DNA from: Melastoma dodecandrum
Lineage: Eukaryota > Streptophyta > Magnoliopsida > Myrtales > Melastomataceae
Direction: 5' to 3'
DNA: 64,000 nt
NCBI GenBank assembly: GCA_029817715.1
Contig: JARUPY010000049.1
Coordinates: forward strand, 310,001 to 374,000
Shown: positions 1-11,458 of the stretch, piece after piece
Layout: each line of letters opens with the position of its first letter
Position numbering within the stretch: the first letter of the stretch is position 1
The notes under the pieces: generated by a model
The model's input: only the letters and a program-made list of their open reading frames with translations
Databases searched by the model: none
Told to the model about the DNA's origin: nothing
Position numbers and translations under genes: made by a program

Positions 1-374
1 CCCAACCCCCCTCAAGGGGCGGGTTTTGAAGACCACCCCCCTCAACCCCCTCCTCCCCACCCGTCATTCCGATACTTGGGAGAATTTTCTCCAAGTGTCT
101 AAGGGGCGGGTTTTCAAAACCCGACCCCTGGCATGAGGGCGCGTTTTGAGACCGCGCCCTCATGCCATTTTTCCATCTCGCATAGGGGCGGGTTTCAAAA
201 CCCGCCCCTTCCTTTGGCACGCCGGGGGGCGCGTTTTGAAAACGCGTCCTCTTTATAAATCGGAGGACGCGTTTTCAAAACGCGCCCCATCGGACGGTAA
301 AACCGTATTTTACGAAACTGAGACCGTATTTCGCAAATTTTTTTTAAAACTAACCGTATTTCCGTACAAAACTC
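1..374. mobile_element. Partial MULE-like element with array of GC-rich palindromes
   Basis: Only the right part of this element is in the window. It holds six spaced palindromes: about 15-41 (imperfect), 103-128, 130-166 (perfect 14-nt arms), 185-208, 223-250 and 262-288. The cores have the form GGGGCGGGTTTTNAAAACCC or GCGCGTTTTNAAAACGCG. A weaker palindrome lies at about 73-96. The outer flank (289-374) ends in ACAAAACTC. Read on the minus strand it begins GAGTTTTGT and repeats short blocks such as GCGAAATACGG and CGTAAAATACGG. This layout (GAGTTTTGT end, A/T-rich subterminal repeats, internal palindromes) matches the complete elements at 16068-16501 and 19345-19797, but the palindrome sequence is different. 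No transposase is visible. The left end and target duplication lie outside the window. MULE assignment is by analogy with the complete copies. Confidence 0.6.
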
Positions 375-1109
375 TATATAACTCGATCTTTTAAAAAACT
401 GAGTTCATTCGGCACCCTAAAAAACGCATTTTCGAGTTCATTCTCACTTATTGGACGAGAGATGAACGGAGGAGGATGGGGAGGACGAAGTCGAAGTGAC
501 TAGAGGAGGACGGACGAGGACGAAATGTTGTGTGTTAAGAAGTCAAGTCGGGCTTTTAAAGCCGAGTTTAAAGAGCACAGCAGGAATTCAGAATTTTAAA
601 AATCGTTTTAAAGCGAACTGGGTGTCCTCAAAATCAAGTGGTCCCCTCTAATAGGGACGAGACAAAAGGCGTTTTTTCCTCTCTAAATTGGACAAAATTA
701 GTTTTACAAAATTCGAATACGCACTTCATTAAATAACATGGATTTTAAAACACCATGTTCGTATGATTATCACGAAATCTATTTGCTTCAAGTTTTTTAA
801 ACCGAAATCGAATTCACGAAACTCGACTTCTTCGATAAACGTATTTGGTTTTCAACTAAGTTCAAGTGTTATTTATAAAACTAATATTAAATTTTAACAT
901 AGGAAAGCCACAATTTCTATTTGGCTAGTAGTTTCCGACGTAAAAAAAGAAAAAGTAGACAGAACTAAATAAAAGATGAAAATAGTCAAATTGTAATTGG
1001 GAAGTTTGATACCATCCCAATTCAACCCTAATCCCATACCCACGGGATGTATGTTTTTGTTTTACATTTATTTTACATTGTAAAACGTTAAGCAGCAACA
1101 AATTTCTAC
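375..1109. other. Intergenic, no gene seen
   Basis: A/T-rich sequence between the palindromic element and the leader of the CCCH/RRM gene. I see no coding region, RNA gene or clear repeat. Around 1022-1032 there is a telobox-like ACCCTAAT string, common in promoters of housekeeping genes; it fits a core promoter for the downstream gene but is weak evidence. Confidence 0.4.
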
Positions 1110-2117
1110 TCTCCACAATTTCGCACAACTCGGGGAAATTCTTCCTTCCCAGGATTTTCCCGAAACACAGGTTTCTTGTCAATTGAATTCTTCTTCTTCT
1201 TTACGAAGTCCAGATCATCGTCTTCCCCGCCGGAGATTGGGGCCCTCCCCTCCCGTGAGTGTTCGGTGCTCCGTCGTTGTTTTTCTGGCCCCGGGGCGGA
1301 TTTTGTGCTCCCCGAGGGTTTCCGTGTGAAGTTGTTTTGGTGGTTCCTGGATGGCATTTTTCCTTCCGTTTTCATTTTTTTTATTTTGTTCGGAGTTGGT
1401 TTTGTGATTTTGGTAGGGCTGTGAGTTTTTCTTTTAAGGTTCCCGTTGTTGCCACGGGCTGAATGATAATCCAGACCGGGGGGATTGTTAGGGTTTGGGG
1501 TAATAGAGATTTTTGTGTTTCTGATCCCGATGTGGAGTACTTTGGCGGGCTCATTATAGCCTGATGGGTTTAGATGCAGTTGATGTCTGGCTCTGCATTT
1601 GCCGAACTGGGAAACTGCAAATTGAGAGACAATGAGTTTACTAGTTCCCATGATATGTTCAGCTTCGGGTTATGTGGATCTGAGCTCCTTTAGATACCTC
1701 CTGAAGTTATCCTTGGATAATAACTAGCAAAGCCAACATGTAGATGAGCAATTTCGTCGTTCTTAATTGTGCCAGAATCGTTATTCTCTTTTAGTGATCG
1801 ATTGAGCTGATCAAGCATTCTTCTCCTTGACTCTTCCTTACCTTTTGGGCGTCTGTCAATGGATAATAGTTAGAAAATGTAGAGAGTGATTTCCCTTTCT
1901 AACTTATTTTTGGTGGTGCCACATTCGAATCGCATAATTATATGGTCCCATATTGAATAATGTCTGGCATGCGTGATTATGCTGAAGTTGATTCTTTCTT
2001 TTCCATTTTTCTAGGTGAATTCAACCTTGAAGTATTCGGGATAGTAAATTATGTTTGGCGCTTTCCCTAGAGGCTTAATATCCCAAGCTTCTGGATTCTA
2101 GTACATCATATAAAGCT
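1110..2117 (+). promoter_or_regulatory. Probable 5' leader with an intron (CCCH/RRM gene)
   Basis: The stretch from about 1110 carries no protein but has a good donor (CCC|GTGAGT, intron from 1255) and a good acceptor after a pyrimidine-rich tract (TTTCTAG at about 2008-2014). These would remove 1255-2014 and join a leader exon to the exon holding the ATG at 2118. Leader introns are common in plant RNA-binding protein genes. The transcription start is not visible, so the left limit is a guess. Confidence 0.45.
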
Positions 2118-5100
2118 ATGGTAATGAAAGTTTCGTCCTCAATGCCTGCTGATCTTTCCCCCCCTGAGTCTGGGAGTGATCCTGATGAAAAGGAAATTAG
2201 TGACGATGAGGATGATGATCGCAACCATAAGCATCGAAGGAGGGAGACACGTTCTGAGTCCTCGGAGAAAGATTCGATGGAGCCCACCATAACCAGACCA
2301 TTCAGAAAGCACAATAGGTCTTTTCAAAATGGTTACCCTGCGAAGGATAATGAATCACAAGCTAATCAATCTTGGAAGAACTTTGACTCTTCTGAGAGAG
2401 ACTTTAACAAGTTTGAGAGGCGTCAACTGGGCGCAACTTCATTTTCTCGATTAGCAAGGCCGAACCAGTCATTCAATGGCAATATGGGTCCTGGTAGAGG
2501 AAGGGGTAGGGATAACGGGGCTTGGAATCTTCGTGATCCGAGGTTAAACTCAGTTGACCTTGCTTCGCAAATGATTCAGAGGGGTCCTGTTCCACCCGGG
2601 CTCTTTCCTGGCAGGGGATTGCCGGGTGTTCCGGCCGTGCAAAATGGATCTTGGGGAACATTTGGACTGCTTCCAGGAGCAGCTGGATGTATGGAGGCAC
2701 TCCCTCCTGTTGGATTGCAAGGGACGTTTGTGCCCCCAATAGCTAATTCTGTAAATATGGGCATTCCAAGGCAAAGATGTAGGGACTTTGAGGAACGTGG
2801 ATTTTGCTTGAGAGGTGACATGTGCCTTATGGAGCATGGCGTTAACCGTATTGTTGTTGAAGATGTGCAGGTACGAGTTCCACATCATAAATGCTGCTTT
2901 TGTCCCATCTTTTCAATTCCCGATGCCGGTAGGCTGAGTTGCATGTTTTGTATCCAAATGAAAAGCATTCTGATAAAAGGTGTTCTGCATTGCATCAAAC
3001 TTTATTTTTTGTACCTGAAATGACAATGCAGAATATGGCATGCAGCGCAGCTTACTATGATAGTTTAGTTACGTTGGATTACATAAATTTTATGTTGTAT
3101 AGATGTTTATGTTGCTTAATTGTGCCTGTAAGAGGAAGATTCAAATAGGGTTTACAAAGAACAATAGTAACTTTAGTTTTCATTCTGTTGAACGCTTCCT
3201 GTTTGTTATTTATGAATTTGCTCTTCATACAATCCAGGTTGCAATCAAACCTGCTTCATTATGCTGTGTTGTGATGTCATACTATTATAGGTTATTTATA
3301 CATTTCATTTTGGTCGGCTAGACGAGATGTTTACCTTATTGTCATAGTATGTACTAATTTAATTTGGTTTCTGAAGTTCAACCTCCTTAATGCAAACCTT
3401 CAAGCTCTTGTTATTCCTTCTCAACTTTTTAATGTGTGTTTTAAATTTGCAGTCTCTTTCGCAATTCAACCTTCCTGTTTCACTGCCAAGTGCACCCATA
3501 TTAGGGGCACCCCCCGTACCGGGAGCCTTGGCTTCTACTAGTTCTTCCTCAGCAATGCTGATGAATAATAAGGGACCACATGGGAAAACTGGTAGGACCA
3601 TTGTTCCAGATGCTGCAGTTAACTCTTCATACACTGCCTCGGGCAATCTCGGTGCATTCGGTGCATCCGACTTATATGACCCTGATCAGCTTTTATGGAG
3701 TAATGGTGGTCCTGAAGAACCTCCACCTTTATCTCTGCACTCCCACCATTCCGATGACTCCACATTGTTAGATCATGATAATGTGGGTCATCCAGCTAGG
3801 ACAGCTGCCGATATGGGTCATCAGGATGGAGCCATCAAGCTTCCTGCTGCTCCACAGGGCACAAGTTTGTCTGTTTGGGGAAGAATAAGACGAGGTAAAA
3901 ATGACCCAAAAGGTGAATTTGGTTCTAATGTTAGTACTTCAGGATTTTCTGGAAATGAAAGTGGTGTGGCATCAGCTGGTGGTACAAGGAGTTCTTATCG
4001 GGGAAAGCAAATTATAGCCAATGTATCTGAGCAGAAAGCGATCGTTGCATCCAATCAAGGACAGTCCGATGCTATCAACACTCCTAGGAAGCCAACGCAG
4101 AAAGCACTGCGCACTTTATTTGTCAATGGCATTCCTCTGAAAAACAATAAAAGGGAGGCTCTTTTTGCTCATTTCAAGAAGTTTGGGAAGGTCATTGACA
4201 TTCACATTCCCTCAAATAGTGAAAGAGCATTCGTGCAATTTTCCAAAAGAGAAGAGGCAGAATCTGCCCTTATGTCGCCTGATGCAGTTATGGGGAACCG
4301 GTTTATCAAGCTATGGTGGGCTAACCGTGATAATATTGTGGATGAGGAATTGAGAAACTTACTCTCAAATCCCAAACTTGTGACAGCTATTTCAGTTCCT
4401 GGCAATATCTCTAGTGCTGGAAGAGGGAAGGATATTCATTCAGCTCCTTCTAAAGTTGGTGAAGCTGCAGAGCTAGGGACTCATCTACAAGTGTCTGATC
4501 CATCAAAGCCTCCCATAACAAGTGGTCCAAAAGTCACCCCTGCAAATCAAAAGAGGCTGGGGAGTCTGGAGCTGCTGAAGGAGGAACTCCGCAAGAAGCA
4601 AGAAATGTTGGATCGTAAGCGTGACGAGTTCAAGCGTCAGCTAGTCAAGCTTGAAAGACAGGCATGCTTTCTTTTTCGGTTTGCATCATTTATTTAGTTC
4701 CTACTGAAAAACCATAAAATGTGCTGTATTTTTTACTTTTCTCCTTATACACCCGTATCTGGTTAGTTGGTTCTAGGTTCTAGATTTTAATGTACTTATT
4801 TCTGTTAATGGGGTCAAGGTGAAAAGTAACACTTGTCTACGGGATGAATAGATTTGATCACCTCGTGTAAACGCAATAGAAACTGATAATGACATGTCGG
4901 CTATGGGCCACGTGGCTTCAACTTTACTAGCATCAATTCATACACCGCACAAGAAATGTTGCTATGTTGCTTGATAGGAAGAGTCCTTCTGTCCACATCA
5001 ATTTCCTTTTATCTTTCACGCTTGTTTCAACTGTTCATCTGAAACCCATCATGCTAGTTGCTACTGCTCTTTTCACTTAAATACTCTGTTTAGTTTAGTT

Positions 5101-5947
5101 ATGCTAAAAACATATCCTTGTGCAGGCTACCGTAAAGGGGGATGTAATACCCGAGCCATCCAATAAGCGGCTAAAGGTGGGATCAGCTAGTGATGTTGAC
5201 GATGTTTCCACACCAAGGTCCTCCGACGTAGCTGCTGCTGTGTCTGTAAATCTCTTGAGGACCTCTGATGTCGTGGCGTCCTCAGAGTATGAAGTGACGA
5301 ACGGTAGTAACAACTCGGCAGTGTCTGTCGATCCACCATCTGCAAGTTCATCATTATTGGCTGAGGAGTCATCTCCCGTAAAAGGGCCGACTCGGTCTTC
5401 ATTGGATTTTATCCCCATCTCTCTTGACAATGAACAAGATGGGGACAGCTGTCCCATCTCTTTTAAAATCTTGCCCCCGTTACCGACTGGTCTTGCCAAT
5501 GTAAGTGTTTGGGAAATCATTTTTACTTTCTTGCAGAGTATTTATCATGTGGTTTTAGATTTCTTGTGTTTTTTAACGTTGATTTAAGCTCAAAGCCCTT
5601 ATTTAGCTTCCGGGGTCTGATTGCACCAGGTTGCTGCTCTAGAGGAACATTTCTCGGCTTATGGTGAACTTACCCTTGTGAAATTGGAAGACATGGATGG
5701 GCAACGCGACGGTGACGAGACAAGGACAGCCGAAACTTTGTCTGCACGCATCGATTTTAGCACACAAGCCTCGGCAGATAGAGCTTTCAATGATGGAAAA
5801 TGCTGGCAGGGTCAGACTATGAACTTTCGGTGGTCAGCTGATTCCAGCAATGTAGCCCCTCCTGCAAACGGGGAATTGCCTTCTTCAGCGAACCCGAGGG
5901 ATTCAAATGGGCCTCATCTAGTAGAGGAATCCGGGGAAAAGAGCTAA
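2118..5947 (+). CDS. CCCH zinc-finger and RRM RNA-binding protein (RBM26/27-like)
   Basis: Four coding exons (2118-2870, 3453-4661, 5126-5500, 5630-5947), all joined in phase 0, give 884 residues. An acidic N-terminus is followed by a basic Arg/His stretch. A single CCCH finger (C-x8-C-x5-C-x3-H) lies at about residues 221-240. A central RRM begins near residue 468 with RNP-like TLFVNGIP and ends near KLWWANRD. It is followed by a Lys/Arg/Glu-rich coiled coil. A second, weaker RRM-like segment crosses the exon 3/4 joint (from LANVAALEEHFSAYGEL). This matches plant 'zinc finger CCCH domain-containing protein 41'-type proteins (Arabidopsis At3g27700, about 900 residues), relatives of animal RBM26/27, which act in nuclear RNA processing and decay. 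The start was chosen because MVMKVSSSMPADLSPPES resembles the family N-terminus. The second intron uses a GC donor. The gene converges on the raffinose synthase gene. Confidence 0.9.
4662..5125 (+). other. GC-AG intron in the CCCH/RRM gene
   Basis: Exon 2 ends ...GAAAGACAG at 4661 and is followed by GCATGC, not GT. The acceptor TGTGCAG ends at 5125. Using this GC donor keeps phase 0 (exon 2 is 1209 nt) and joins the coiled coil to ATVKGDV. The nearest GT (about 4679) would break the frame with exon 3. GC-AG introns are a known minor class (about 1% of plant introns). Confidence 0.65.
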
Positions 5948-6399
5948 AATGAAAGCAGGTCACGACTTCAGAGTAAGAAGTAAGGCTCGAGAATAACACG
6001 GGACATCGAGCAAAAAATTGAGGTAGTAGGATGAGGTCGAGGCGGCGCTGCCGCCATCACCACTGTACAGCGAGAAAAGGTAAACCCTCCCCGGGACAAT
6101 TGAGTCTTATCTTTTGTTGGAATCCTCCTTAATTTGCAGAAACCTGGAATCCCCTTTCTCCGAAATGCCCTGATAGCTCTTACGATTTTCAATTCTTTTG
6201 GGACGTGTTGGGATTTTTTTTTTTAAGTTCAGATCATTTGTTTTAATGTTGAAAAAAAAAATATTGTCAAAGGACTGAATGGTTTTAGTTCCTTGTTGAA
6301 ATTAGGACAATATACATTTTTAATAATAGTCTAAAGCATAACGATAATGATTTTTAATAATAATCAAAGTAGTTAATCGTATGGTTTATGATTAACTCT
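5948..6399. other. Convergent 3' region
   Basis: Space between the stop of the CCCH/RRM gene on the plus strand and the stop of raffinose synthase on the minus strand. It is A/T-rich towards 6210-6390 with poly-T and poly-A runs, as expected for two 3' UTRs facing each other. No gene is seen. Confidence 0.5.
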
Positions 6400-9166
6400 T
6401 TAGAACAAGTACTCAATGGTGGATAAAGCAGTAGACCATGGCACATGAATAGACACCATGCCCACCTCCTCGTACTCAAACTTGGCCTCTTCTCCATCAA
6501 TCTTCACTCCCTTGGGTCTCTTGGATGCATATACCTTCATCTCCCCTTCCCCTCTGACCCCGACCCTCGCCGACCTCTCCCCGAGCTCCAACTCCCTCAG
6601 GGCCCCACCCGCGTTCAGCATGTTTGTCAGGCCGATGGGCGCGAACTCGACCGAGGCCCCCGCAAGTTTCTTGATGGGGGTCACTATAGCTAGCTCGAAG
6701 TTGAAGGGATCCAGAGATATCTCCAGCTCTGTGGACGCCCCCAAAAGGAGAAGCTCCTTGGATTTGAGCTTGTACACTGCGAATGTCTCTGCTCCATCAA
6801 TCGAGATCGGGGTCTTCCCGCTGCTCCACTCTATGTCCATTGGGCTGGTCTTGCAGGTTACGCGATGGGAGAACTCAGAGGCACACTTGTTGCGACGAGA
6901 CTCACGGCACCATCCCCCTCCTTGGCAGTTGAAGGCCCCGATCACGCCATTGTACTGTCGATTTCGAGCCAAAAGAGAACACTTGGTTGGTCGTATTGAA
7001 TTGCGAAAAGGCATGGTGTGGAGGAATCTGACTGGAGGTAGCGGAATTTTACCTTGTTGAGGTTCCAGATCTTTAGCATTGTCTTGCCGTCGTGAAGGGG
7101 GTCGACGAAGAGGCAATCCCTCGTCGGGAGGGCATAGTACTCGCACCTCAGGATGGACCCATCCGGCAGGACGAGGCGCTTGAGGAGTTCAAAGTTGTGC
7201 TTCCCCACGGAGTCGCTGACGTAAATGGGACCCCCGGAGATTGCCCTGGAGGCGGCGTGGAACTCTGCACAGGGGTGGGTGGACTGGAACATGTCCCAGT
7301 CAGGGTGAATGAAGTTGCCCATCCAGAGGCTGTTGTAAGCACAATGAACCATGTGACAGCCCTGCAGCCAGAATGTGCCATTCGGGTCCCCCGACGGGTC
7401 TGTGCACCAGAAGTCGTCGCCTGCCGAAAAAGAAATCATTTCAGGAATCATCTTAACAGCCCGAATAATCGGCCTGGACCGAAACGAATCGCCATTCCAA
7501 CTAACCTACGCGACCGAGGCAGATGGCTTCAGTTCCAAGAAACATGAAATCGTTGCAGTGCTCCATGCTCGCGATCACGCCGTTACCCTTAAAGTGCTTC
7601 CTCACGGACTCTGTCAGTGCCTTGTAGTAGGCCTTCGCCATCTCGACCCTTCCTCCGTACTCCTCGCACAGCATCTCCAATATCTGATTGACCAAATCGA
7701 TTGGATCACATCAGTTAACTAACGAAAGTTCAAATCGCAAGTCAACATCATTCGTAACCATCGGCGACTACACGTGTCGACGAGTTCGATGGATGTTGTG
7801 GGATATGGACAATGTTTATATGTGCCAACAACGAAGTCGGCCAAACTTCTCCCCTGTCCGAAGAGATCTAGCCGAAACAGAAACTAACCAACACCGGAAA
7901 GGAAGTTTGTGGCGGTCAGAAGTCAATGCTTACGTGGATGACATCGACCTTGACTCCATCGATCCCCACCGACTCTAGGTGGCCGTGGAGCCCCTCGTAC
8001 ATCTCGCTGACTGACTCCGGCGGAACAACTCCGACACCGTTGTTGACGATCTTATCCACGGCCAGGTCCTGCATTGTCAGCTCCAGTCCTGGGGACAGCT
8101 TGGGCTTCACCATGCTCGATTCCGGCAAACCTGGGACGCGCGGACGTATTCCGCCCCAGTACCCGCACAGTGCGTGCCAGACGTAAACATACTCCACACA
8201 CTTGAACTCGTCCTTCAGGTCGCTGACAAACCCACCCAGCCCCTTCTTGCCTTGACCGGCCTTTGTTTTGGGCGAGTAGTCGCGGAATTTGTAGTTCTCC
8301 TCGAATTTCAGCAGCCTGCAGGGCATCTGCTCCCCAGCGACCGTCTGGTTCATCCCCTCCTTATTATGGGGATCTTGGTCATGGCCGATGGATTGCCAGC
8401 CATCGTCTATCAGGACGAGCCCCGGCGGGCAACCACCATCAACCAGGACCTTGACGCCCTCACGGATTCCCTCAGGGCGCACGGTCAGGTAAAATGCATC
8501 CCACGTGCACCAGCCAAACTTGTCGACGATACCTGGGGGCACCTTCTCATCCAGGAGCTTGAACGTCCCGAGATGGACACGTGCCACGGCGATTGCCTTG
8601 CGGACGAGGGCAAATGGGTCATCACCCGTGTGGAGGTACACTGCTGCACGGAAGGAGGACGCGGTGACCTTGGTGGATCCACTCTCGATACATACGTCGA
8701 CCGAGTCATCCTCCCCTGGCTGGATCGACGAGCGGAACGGGCCTTCCACCATCGGGAGGATCAGCACATAGGGCCGGTCCGAGCCGGGGGATTTCTCCAG
8801 GAGGACCAACTGGGTCTCGTTCTCGAGGTCGCGGCCGCGTGAACCGACCCAGTGGGTGGTCCACCAGACCTTGAACCTGAATATGCTCATGAAACGTATG
8901 TCCCGGAGCTTCCCCATGGACACCACATGGCGGCTATCAGGCCGAAGCGAATCAAACCCGACGAAGCACCCGGGATTCCGTCCAGACAGCGACTTCCCTT
9001 GGTGGTAGGGCGAGGCAGCAGCGGTGACATTCGGCGGGACCTCCGAGAGGAAAACGTGGCCATTGGCAAGGAAACTCGACGACTCAAGGGTGATGACAGG
9101 GGTGGTGTTGGAGTCGCCGATGGCTGGTGCAGTGTCGGAATCGGCCTTGCGGATGTTGGGAGCCAT
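6400..9166 (-). CDS. RFS5: Raffinose synthase (galactinol-sucrose galactosyltransferase)
   Basis: This cytosolic GH36-family enzyme transfers galactose from galactinol to sucrose to make raffinose, an osmoprotectant. Four exons on the minus strand (9166-7934, 7683-7506, 7420-7053, 6954-6400) give 777 residues; Arabidopsis RFS5/SIP1 (At5g40390) has 783. The family signature is near-identical throughout: RFMSIFRFKVWWTTHWVGS, DKFGWCTWDAFYLTV, LVLIDDGWQSIGHD, VWHALCGYWGG. The catalytic Asp lies in KVDVIH (about residue 408, at the end of exon 1), and the downstream DDFWCTDPSGD block starts near residue 472. The protein ends in the family-typical STIEYLF. The ATG at 9166 (MAPNIRK) is preferred; an in-frame codon set 24 nt upstream (MIIVRLHS) is also open. 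A TATA box lies about 260 bp upstream. It is RFS5-like, not stachyose synthase, because it lacks an insertion known from that enzyme. Confidence 0.95.
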
Positions 9167-9425
9167 GGAATGAAGGCGGACGATGATCACAACAACAACA
9201 ACTACCGCAACTATGAATCAAAGGTGAGGGATTGATTATACGAGGAATGTGTGAATGGAAACGTGTTTCGAACTTGGGGAAATAATATTTTAAAAAATAT
9301 TTTGTTTTTGTAAGAAGATCTGGGAGGATGTAAGAAAGTTTCCGACGAAGTGAAGATAAGTTTGAGCTTTTTGGGGAATTGTAGGGTGTGCTTGTGTTGG
9401 GAATTGGGGTTGGAATTGCATCCGC

Positions 9426-9433
9426 TATTTATA
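9426..9433 (-). promoter_or_regulatory. TATA box of raffinose synthase
   Basis: TATAAATA on the minus strand, about 260 bp upstream of the raffinose synthase ATG. It gives a leader of roughly 230 nt, a normal plant spacing. Confidence 0.6.
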
Positions 9434-11458
9434 AGCAGTTCTGGGGTTGGAAGTCGGTCGGAAAGCGACATGAATCCCCCCCCCTAAAAGAAAACTCTTC
9501 CCACATCTTAGTGACCATTTTACATTAACTCTAAGAGTCAGAAAAAAGGAGATTTATGCTAATCAGTCGGTGAAAATTAGTTTCGTGGGTTAATTGGATT
9601 GACTGACTAAAAATTCAAACCCGACTAATCACTCCCCTAAAATTGAGGGGGGGTTATTAGTATTTTTGGTCAGACGAAAGGACATGTGTATAAGATTTGG
9701 CTTCTTTCTTTTATGGTAAGAAAGCTAGGAACTTTCGTTGAGTGGCTCCCCAATCTCTCTGTTTTTTATTTGACAAAATATTAATTAATTAATTCAGACA
9801 AGGTGGGCTGGGCCAGGATTTTATCTCAAGAGAAAAAGGGAAAAGAATTCCCCTCCTAAATGTCGGCAACTTGGGATTTTTGCAATTTTTTTTAAATGTA
9901 ATAAATCTGATTTCGAGATTTTAACATGCACATTTATTTATTTTTCGGGTCTCTTTCTTGGGTTCGACCAAAGATTTTCACTCAAATCTCACGTTACCAT
10001 TTTTTTTAAAATTTTATTTACTCAAGCAAAGTATATATAAAAAAAACTCGTGTTCTTATTTGCATCCGAAAATTTCATTAATTTTGTGATAATAATATAA
10101 CACGTTTTCCCTACTTCTACGCACCCAATTTCTTCTGTTCTTAATTTTTTTTAAGAAAAAGATTTCATTGCAAGTTGAAAGAATAAAAATGGGGAAGTCT
10201 CTAGAGAATGCGTAGGTTTTTTTTTTTTTGGTTACTCTCTTTATTCCGTGGGAATAATTTTTTTTTCTTTTTCTTTTTCCTTTTTGCGTTTTGTTTTACT
10301 CGCTTATCCTGTGGGCAGTACGCAGTTGTATATCTTATATCTTTATATCTTATTATAAAGAGAGAGACGGAAAAGAAAAAGGCGTGTAAAATGGGTTAGA
10401 AGATCGGTTGCTTCTTTAGGCGACATTTGTCCTCCCAATCCCAATTCCCTTGAGATTCTTGCCATTTTTTTTGTCTTTCAAATTGGTGTGATCTTATTAG
10501 CATCAGATTCTTCTACAAAGGGGAAGAGGGAAAGATAGAAGGGGCAGAATATTCGGGCATAAAAAGTTCCAATTCAAGCCCCTCACGACACAAATTCATA
10601 ACCCAAAACTCCTTTTCCAAATAATAATAATATAAATAATTTGGCAACCTAAAAAAGAACTCTATCCCTACGAACCTTCACGTAATTACCCGTCTTTTTC
10701 CTCTTTCTTTGAACGCGTTGGGAGTTTTTCCCCTGGGGGGGGGTTCGGCCGACCACCAAAGTAAAGAAAAGTTAGCGGTTAGTTAAAAGACTTCAGAAGC
10801 CCCCGCGGGCAGTCTGGCACGTGGCCCCCCGACGTGGCACTCTAGGAGGCTGCCACGACCGCCCTTCCCAATGACATCAATGTTAGTTGGCTTAAAAGCC
10901 AAACCAACCCCTGGGAGCTGCTTTTGATAGAGGAGGTGTTAACCCCACTCTTTCTGTTGGCTTGATGCGTCACGTGATTCCAACCAACCAACTGCCACGG
11001 CGGGAATTTGGACCCACCAAAAACAAACCTTATCCACCTTTGACAACACCCCCCCCCCCCCATTATGATATTATTACACATCACCGACTTATCCTATCCT
11101 TTTTATTAATTTAAATACTCTTAAACAAGAAAAAATTAACACCGTGTCCAATTCCAAGAGGGGGGTTTTCAAATTTCCTCATCGTCAACATCTCAGGGTG
11201 GGGATGACTTTGCAACGGTTACGGAAAATTCCGAGAGTAATGCAGCGAGATCCAATGAACATCTCCCGTTGTTTCTCCGAAGATTCTAAACCCTCGCTAG
11301 CGGCATGTACCCCATTTATCGACCGTGCGTGCAAAAGCAACCCCAACTACATGAACTCTTATGATAGTTACAAAAGAAAATATGTGACGGATCTTACTTA
11401 CATTAGACACCTATCCCAGTCGGTGGATAACGATTTCACAAATTGTCCCTTGGAGCTC
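9434..11458. other. Intergenic: upstream region of raffinose synthase
   Basis: About 2 kb between the raffinose synthase start and the glycosyltransferase stop, both genes on the minus strand, so this is mainly raffinose synthase upstream DNA. It is A/T-rich with T runs near 10220-10290. It holds poly-C/poly-G runs at 9476-9484, 10735-10743 and 11049-11061, and a cluster of ACGTGGC and GCCGAC elements at 10748-10838 (listed separately). No credible gene is seen. Confidence 0.5.
10748..10838. promoter_or_regulatory. ABRE/DRE-like cluster
   Basis: GCCGAC (DRE/CRT core) at 10748-10753 and two ACGTGGC (ABRE core) at 10819-10825 and 10832-10838, the first within GCACGTGGC. They lie about 1.6-1.7 kb upstream of the raffinose synthase ATG. 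ABRE pairs and DRE sites are bound by group A bZIP and DREB/CBF factors, and raffinose synthase genes are known to be drought/ABA/cold responsive. The function here is inference. Confidence 0.4.

Noticed and set aside
1..300. Regularly spaced palindromes reminiscent of a CRISPR array
   Set aside because: Spacers vary in length, the repeats are palindromes of differing sequence, and the genome is plant nuclear; the transposon explanation fits.
1106..1651. 181-residue minus-strand ORF
   Set aside because: Overlaps the leader and leader intron of the CCCH/RRM gene, low-complexity Lys/Pro content, no domain.
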